A stretch of DNA of 64,000 nt, from the NCBI GenBank assembly GCA_964473205.1, contig CAYYOK010000004.1:12775-76774 (forward strand), in the 5' to 3' direction. Positions 59,590 to 64,000 of this stretch are shown here, one piece after another (positions within the stretch are counted from its first letter, which is position 1; each line of letters opens with the position of its first letter). This DNA is from CAYMRL01 sp964473205 (GTDB lineage: Bacteria > Deinococcota > Deinococci > Deinococcales > Trueperaceae). The translations under genes and the position numbers were made by a program. Under the pieces are notes generated by a model. It was not told where the DNA came from. It saw only the letters and a program-made list of their open reading frames with translations, and made no database searches.

Positions 59590-60421
59590 GAGTCGGCGCA
59601 TCGTGAGGTTCCTGCGCAAACAACCCGGCATAGGCCTGGGTCTGGTGCTGCTCCTGCTACTGGTGCTGACGGCCCTGCTTGCCCCGGTCATCACGGCCCA
59701 TCCCCCCAACGAGATGAACGTAAGGGACCGTCTGGCACCGCCGTCACGAGAGCACCTGCTCGGCACCGACGAGTACGGTCGTGACATCTTCAGCCGCATC
59801 ATCTACGGCGCCCGAGCGTCGCTGCAGGTTGGGCTGACCACGGTCTTGATCGCCGGGTCACTCGGAGCCTCACTGGGTCTCATCTCCGGTTACTTCGGAG
59901 GCTTCATCGACAACCTGATCATGCGCCTGTTCGACATGATTCTCGCTTTTCCCGCGATCCTCCTCGCACTGGTGCTGGTCACTGCCCTCGGACCATCGCT
60001 GACGAACCTCATGATCGCGATGGGGATCATCTACGCGCCTCAGTTCGCGCGCATAGCGAGAGGTTCGACGCTCTCGGTCAAGAGCAACGAGTACGTCGAA
60101 TCAGCCCGAGCTCTCGGCGGCACGACCTTGCGGGTCGGCCTGCGGCACATCGTCCCAAACATCCTGTCGCCACTGCTCGTTCAGGCCACCGTGAGCATCG
60201 CCTTCGCGATCCTCGCCGAGGCGGCGCTGAGTTTCCTCGGACTGGGTATTCAGCCCCCTACACCATCTTGGGGCTCGATGCTCAACCAGGGTCGCACGTT
60301 CATGGCTCTCTCGCCGTGGCTCGTGATCTCGCCGGGCATCGCGATCATGGTCACAGTGCTCCTGTTCAACTTCCTCGGCGATGCCCTAAGAGACTATCTC
60401 GACCCAAAGATGGGTCGCTAG
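59582..60421 (+). CDS. Dipeptide-type ABC transporter permease (DppC-like), cassette 2
   Basis: Taking ATG 59582, which overlaps the DppB-like stop, the protein has about 279 residues. It has a DppC-type first helix at about 14-38, LLGTDEYGRDIFSRIIYGARASL at about 59-81, the coupling loop EYVESARALGGTTLRVGLRHIVPN and FLGDALRDYLDPK. A longer frame begins at 59540 inside the previous gene but lacks support. As in cassette 1, no ATPase gene follows. Confidence 0.91.
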   Translation: MSRSRRIVRFLRKQPGIGLGLVLLLLLVLTALLAPVITAHPPNEMNVRDRLAPPSREHLLGTDEYGRDIFSRIIYGARASLQVGLTTVLIAGSLGASLGLISGYFGGFIDNLIMRLFDMILAFPAILLALVLVTALGPSLTNLMIAMGIIYAPQFARIARGSTLSVKSNEYVESARALGGTTLRVGLRHIVPNILSPLLVQATVSIAFAILAEAALSFLGLGIQPPTPSWGSMLNQGRTFMALSPWLVISPGIAIMVTVLLFNFLGDALRDYLDPKMGR

Positions 60422-60447
60422 CACCGTGAAAGGGAGTTGATTACTTC

Positions 60448-61437
60448 GTGACAACCGTCAGCAAGGCTATCCGCGTTGGGGACGTCGTCTCCACGGCCCC
60501 GGGCAAAGCCGAGGGCAGCTGGAGAACCCTGGACAGAGTAGGCGGCAACCCGTACGAGATTCCCGTTCTCATCGTGCACGGCCACACGCCGGGTCCCGTT
60601 CTGTGGATCAACGCCGGCGTGCACGGCGACGAGTACGAAGGGCCCTTCGTCGCCGCGAAGCTGTACCACGACCTCGAGCCCGACGAGCTGGCCGGCGCAG
60701 TCGTCCTCACCCCGGTGCTCAACTTGCCGGCGTTCGAAGCCAAGACTCGGACGAGCCCGCTCGACCTGTTGGACCTGAACCGGACCTTCCCTGGCAGTCG
60801 CAAAGGCTCACCGAGCCAAAGACTCGCCGGACAAGCGGTCGAGACCATGTCCGAGGTGGCCGACTACGTCATCGACCTACACGGGGGTGGGTTGGACAAA
60901 CTGATCCTTCCGTACGCCGCCTTTCACGAGTTCGGAGACGCCGGGAAGGAGGCGCGCGCCATGGCCGAGGCGACGGGAGTCGATCTGATCTTAGGCACGC
61001 CCGCCACGACCGAGCCCGGCGGCCAACTCGCGGGCGCGTTAGTAAGGAAGGGCGTCCCAGCCATAACCATCGAGTCCGGCGCTGAGGGTAGGCTCCGAGA
61101 CGAGTACGTCGACGTCCACTACGACTCGATCCTCAACGTCATGCACCACCTGAAGATGCTGCACGGTCCTCCGCGCGCCCGTATCCCGGCCGTCAGGGTC
61201 ACGAACAGCCGGAACCTGTTCGTCGACAAAGGCGGCCTCATCCGCTACCTCGTCAAACCCAAGGATGCGGTCAAGCACGGCGACGTTCTCGCCGAGGTAT
61301 ACGACCTGCGCGGGAACGTCATCGAGACCCTGACCTCACCCCAAGATGGGGTCGTCACCCTGATCAAGACCTCGCCGGCGGTCTTCGGGGGCGACAGGGT
61401 CGTTTCTATCTCCGACCTGGGCTCCGCGGCCCCATGA
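60448..61437 (+). CDS. Succinylglutamate desuccinylase/aspartoacylase-family hydrolase, copy 2
   Basis: The 329-residue zinc hydrolase has ligands His 59 and Glu 62 in GVHGDEYEG, His 145 in VIDLHGGG, and DLNRTFPG for substrate binding. The catalytic Glu is in TIESGAEG. The C-terminal beta domain is lipoyl-like (KPKDAVKHGDVLAEVYDL). It starts with GTG 26 bases after the permease. It is of the same family as the cassette 1 hydrolase and probably deacylates what the transporter brings in. Confidence 0.86.
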   Translation: MTTVSKAIRVGDVVSTAPGKAEGSWRTLDRVGGNPYEIPVLIVHGHTPGPVLWINAGVHGDEYEGPFVAAKLYHDLEPDELAGAVVLTPVLNLPAFEAKTRTSPLDLLDLNRTFPGSRKGSPSQRLAGQAVETMSEVADYVIDLHGGGLDKLILPYAAFHEFGDAGKEARAMAEATGVDLILGTPATTEPGGQLAGALVRKGVPAITIESGAEGRLRDEYVDVHYDSILNVMHHLKMLHGPPRARIPAVRVTNSRNLFVDKGGLIRYLVKPKDAVKHGDVLAEVYDLRGNVIETLTSPQDGVVTLIKTSPAVFGGDRVVSISDLGSAAP

Positions 61438-61474
61438 GCCAAGCATGTCTTCTAGACGTGTCCAAGGAGGGCAG

Positions 61475-61897
61475 ATGAGCCGCACGGAATTCACCCCGTA
61501 CCCAGCCAGCGAGCGCCAGCCGATTCATGGCCAGCTCGTCGCAGTGATGACCTATCGGTCGAGCACGAACGGCAAGAAGCTGATGCAGGAGAGGTCCCGC
61601 GCCCTGAGGCGCTACGAGGTTCACGAGCTGCTGGTGACCAACGATCCGGTGGCACCGGGCGGAATCATCGACAACACCGCGTTCCTCGGCTTCTTCGAAG
61701 TCACCGTCCCAGGACTACTCGTCACCGGCGACACCCTCGTGACGCCGGTTGGAACCATCGGACGGGTCGTGGCGTTCGACGACAACCACATGCCCAACCA
61801 TCTCAACATCGTCCTCTGGGCCGAGGAGCTCAGAACCGGTGCCGACCTCGGTCTCCACGTCGGCGCTCCGATCACCTTCGAGCCCTGGCTCGGTTAG
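61475..61897 (+). CDS. Small protein of cassette 2, unrecognised (possibly DUF6917)
   Basis: ATG 61475 follows a strong AAGGAGG; a longer frame from 61445 is not needed. The protein of about 140 residues has no signal or membrane segment. It reads as a beta-rich fold with HGQLVAVMTYRSSTNGKKLM at about 19-38, GFFEVTVPGLLVTGDTLVTP and HMPNHLNIVLWAEELRTGADLG. It may belong to DUF6917, an uncharacterised family, but I cannot confirm this. It lies between the acylase-like and SDR genes, so it probably handles the same intermediate. Confidence 0.75.
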   Translation: MSRTEFTPYPASERQPIHGQLVAVMTYRSSTNGKKLMQERSRALRRYEVHELLVTNDPVAPGGIIDNTAFLGFFEVTVPGLLVTGDTLVTPVGTIGRVVAFDDNHMPNHLNIVLWAEELRTGADLGLHVGAPITFEPWLG

Positions 61898-61906
61898 GGG
61901 TACTAC

Positions 61907-62668
61907 ATGGACCTAGGGATCAACGGCAAGGTGGCTCTGGTCACCGGCGCATCGGCTGGCATAGGGTTCGCCGTGGCAAGCGTGCTGGCTCGCGAGGGCG
62001 CCACGGTGGTGATGGTGGCCCGTCAGCAGGAGAAGCTCGGGGAAGCAGTCGCTAGAGCGAACTCCGAGACCGGCGCCGCCGTCAGAGGCGTGGCGTGCGA
62101 TGTCAGCGACCTCGCCCAGATCGAAGACCTAGCGCGCCGATTGAATGCAGAGACCGGCAGCCCGGACATCATCGTGAGCAACGCAGGTGGGCCTCCGAAG
62201 GGCAAGCCGTCGTCGCTGAGCGAGGAAGACTGGGCCGTTGGCGCTCAGCTCACCCTGATGGCCCCGATCAGGCTCAGCCGCGTCTTCGTCCCCGACATGA
62301 TCGCTAAGCGCTGGGGGCGGTTCATCAACATCACCAGCCTTGCGGTCAGGGAGCCGATCCTTAGCCTCACGCTGTCGAACGCCTACAGGTCGGCGGTCAC
62401 CGCCTTCGCCAAGTCTCTCGCGACCGAGGTCGCGGCTCATGGTGTGACGGTCAACAACGTCGGACCTGGCTACACCGGCACGGAGCAGTTGAAGGAGCGG
62501 CTGGGGGCCCAAGGGCTGAGTGCGCTGGCTTCTGACATACCTGCCGGGCGTGTTGGGGAGCCCGAAGAGATCGCTGCAGCTGTCGCCTTCCTGGCGTCCG
62601 GCTCCGCCTCTTACATCACCGGCCAGACGCTGATCGTAGACGGGGGCTGCACCAAGGCCACCTACTGA
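61907..62668 (+). CDS. SDR-family oxidoreductase with atypical catalytic segment
   Basis: The 253-residue protein has a Rossmann fold with TGASAGIG at about 13-20 and the NAG motif (SNAGG near 91-95). It also has Ser 144 (NITS) and C-terminal SYITGQTLIVDGG. The classical Tyr-x3-Lys is missing: the segment reads LSNAYRSAVTAFAKSLA, so Tyr 160 is followed by Val 164 and the Lys sits at 169. Related SDRs with SNA(L/Y)R in this place are known as sequences, but their chemistry is unclear. It is nine bases behind the small unknown gene. Confidence 0.84.
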   Translation: MDLGINGKVALVTGASAGIGFAVASVLAREGATVVMVARQQEKLGEAVARANSETGAAVRGVACDVSDLAQIEDLARRLNAETGSPDIIVSNAGGPPKGKPSSLSEEDWAVGAQLTLMAPIRLSRVFVPDMIAKRWGRFINITSLAVREPILSLTLSNAYRSAVTAFAKSLATEVAAHGVTVNNVGPGYTGTEQLKERLGAQGLSALASDIPAGRVGEPEEIAAAVAFLASGSASYITGQTLIVDGGCTKATY

Positions 62669-62677
62669 CAGACACGA

Positions 62678-63892
62678 GTGGAGTCGTCCCCTGTGCGCAG
62701 GGCTGAGGCGAATCGCTTGAGCAGGCCTCTCGCCGGACGTGCGCTGACCATCATCTGCGTCGTGATGGCGGCGACCTTCGCCACACAGACCATGGTAGTT
62801 ACCTTGGTGCCGCTGCTAGGCGTGTCTTTGGGCGCTACCCCTGCCACCGTCGGCCTGCTGGTGTCCATGGGTGCAGTCTTGCCATTGTTCCTAGCCACCC
62901 TGGTCGGCGTAGCCGTCGACCGCTTTGGACCGGTCCGGCTGATAGTGCTGGGATCTATCGGTATCGCCGCGGCGCCGGTACTCGTAGCGGTCTCGCCGAG
63001 TCTCGTAACGCTCGCTGTCACCCAAGCGTTGGTCGGGCTGTTCCACTTGATGCTGGTAGTCGCGGCGCAGGCGTACGTGGCCGGGCTCGGTAGCGCAGCT
63101 ACTCACGAGAAGAACTTCGGCTGGTACACGACCTTCCTGTCGGTGGGGCAACTGATCGGTCCGCTGACCGGCGGCTTCATCGCCAATAGCCACGGCTTCC
63201 CAGCGGCCTTCGCAGCCGCGAGCATCATCGCGATCGTCGCTGCCGCTCTGACCTATCTCTTACCTCGCGTTCCCTCGCTTGGGCTGGCTCCCCGCAGTAC
63301 GCGTCAGGTCTTCGAAGCGTTGGGCGACGTCCTCAAGAGCCGTGGCGCGACGGTGGCCGTCGTGGTGAGCACGTGCCTGATACTCGTACTGAGCGCCTAT
63401 CAAGCGTTCTTCCCGGTACACCTCGAACTGCTCGGATACCCGGCCAGCGCCATCGGTGCGTTCATCGGTGCCCGAGCTCTGGCGGCCATCCTCGTGAGGC
63501 CCTTCATCTCTCGGATCGTGTCGCTCTGCTCGGGACGCAAGCGCGCGTTCCTGCTAGCTCTGGCCCTCACCGGCATCGGGTTGCTGGTAGCAGGGATCGC
63601 CGTCAGCACGTTGCCCCTTGGGGCGGCGTCTGCCATGCTCGGCATCGGGCTAGGGCTTGGGCTCCCCCTGTCCATGGTTGCAACGGTCGAGCATGTCGCG
63701 GCGGGTAGCCGGGGCACTGCTCTTGGTCTGCGGCTGACGGGTAACTACGCTGCGCTGGTCTTGGGGCCGCTACTACTAGGTGTTATGGCGGAAGGCGTGG
63801 GGGTGCGGGGGACGCTCGTCTTTAGTGGATTGCTTGTCGTACCGGCTGTGGTCTTGCTCCTTCGTGTGAGATCGGAGCAGGTTAGCCGGTGA
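62678..63892 (+). CDS. MFS transporter of cassette 2
   Basis: The 404-residue protein has twelve membrane helices, a central loop at about 205-215 and MFS-type motifs (GVAVDRFGPVRLIVLG at about 80-95; GPLTGGFIANSHGFPAAFA). It starts at GTG 62678 (or GTG 62693) nine bases after the SDR stop, in the same transcript. It could export a product or import a second substrate. No closer subfamily is evident. Confidence 0.85.
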   Translation: MESSPVRRAEANRLSRPLAGRALTIICVVMAATFATQTMVVTLVPLLGVSLGATPATVGLLVSMGAVLPLFLATLVGVAVDRFGPVRLIVLGSIGIAAAPVLVAVSPSLVTLAVTQALVGLFHLMLVVAAQAYVAGLGSAATHEKNFGWYTTFLSVGQLIGPLTGGFIANSHGFPAAFAAASIIAIVAAALTYLLPRVPSLGLAPRSTRQVFEALGDVLKSRGATVAVVVSTCLILVLSAYQAFFPVHLELLGYPASAIGAFIGARALAAILVRPFISRIVSLCSGRKRAFLLALALTGIGLLVAGIAVSTLPLGAASAMLGIGLGLGLPLSMVATVEHVAAGSRGTALGLRLTGNYAALVLGPLLLGVMAEGVGVRGTLVFSGLLVVPAVVLLLRVRSEQVSR

Positions 63893-64000
63893 CGCTGCGC
63901 GTCGAGGCCCTATTACCTCGAGATGGGTTGGGGGGAACTGTGCAAGAGGGTGTCAGATTGTTTGTGTATAGGGTGGGTTGGAAAGGATTGTTCTGTTGCC
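63893..64000. other. Right end of the window, no feature seen
   Basis: About 108 bases after the MFS stop. The last 60 bases are richer in T and G than the genes around them, but no promoter, hairpin or start codon with support is visible before the window ends. Confidence 0.5.

Overview
The window comes from a GC-rich bacterial chromosome, probably of the Deinococcota and most likely a Truepera-like lineage. This rests on gene content and gene style; no rRNA or named marker was searched. The clues are an SLH-plus-barrel SlpA-type envelope protein at the left edge, an L21-L27-Obg-YqeK-LCP-RsfS cluster, and many genes whose start codon lies 6-8 bases after a TANNNT box with no Shine-Dalgarno, the leaderless style described in Deinococcus. 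No tRNA, rRNA, CRISPR array, insertion sequence or prophage was seen.

Left third (1-22.7 kb) is mostly housekeeping: slpA (partial), thyX, rlmH, a SufT-like Fe-S factor, rodA, a BatA/vWA membrane protein, an acyl-CoA carboxyltransferase with a small cupin, then trpF-yraN-rsfS-LCP-yqeK, obgE and rplU-rpmA. Two items stand out. A 402-base intergenic region (9952-10353) carries four DnaA-box-like 9-mers. A lipoprotein with a caspase-like His/Cys pair (16020-18086) is divergent from a BTAD-STAND-TPR regulator (18266-21229); the DNA between them holds a 22-bp-period direct repeat and an inverted repeat. A MATE exporter follows.

Middle (22.7-46 kb) is accessory. It holds a VapBC45-like toxin-antitoxin pair, a secreted protein, an MFS exporter and an AAA ATPase behind a 14-bp inverted repeat. 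Next are a leftward amidase plus amidohydrolase and a rightward, tightly packed sugar-acid operon: GntR regulator, sugar ABC binding protein and two permeases, DHDPS-fold aldolase, GH88/105 unsaturated-uronide hydrolase, two enolase-superfamily dehydratases with diverged active sites, a DgoK-type kinase and a GldA-like dehydrogenase. The likely job is import and breakdown of pectin-like oligouronides or sugar acids; no ABC ATPase is encoded. A BrnTA module, an orphan HicB, a large lipoprotein and two unrecognised membrane proteins fill 41.4-46 kb, which looks poorer in GC.

Right third (46-64 kb) holds two parallel catabolic cassettes. Each has a GntR-type regulator, a Dpp-like binding protein with two permeases but no ATPases, and an AstE/aspartoacylase-family hydrolase. 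The first adds an M24 metallopeptidase and DhaK/DhaL-like kinase subunits. The second has a divergent proline-racemase-family protein with Cys/Ser catalytic positions, a small unrecognised protein, an atypical SDR and an MFS carrier. Together they look like uptake and processing of acylated amino-acid or peptide-like compounds; the substrate cannot be read from sequence alone.
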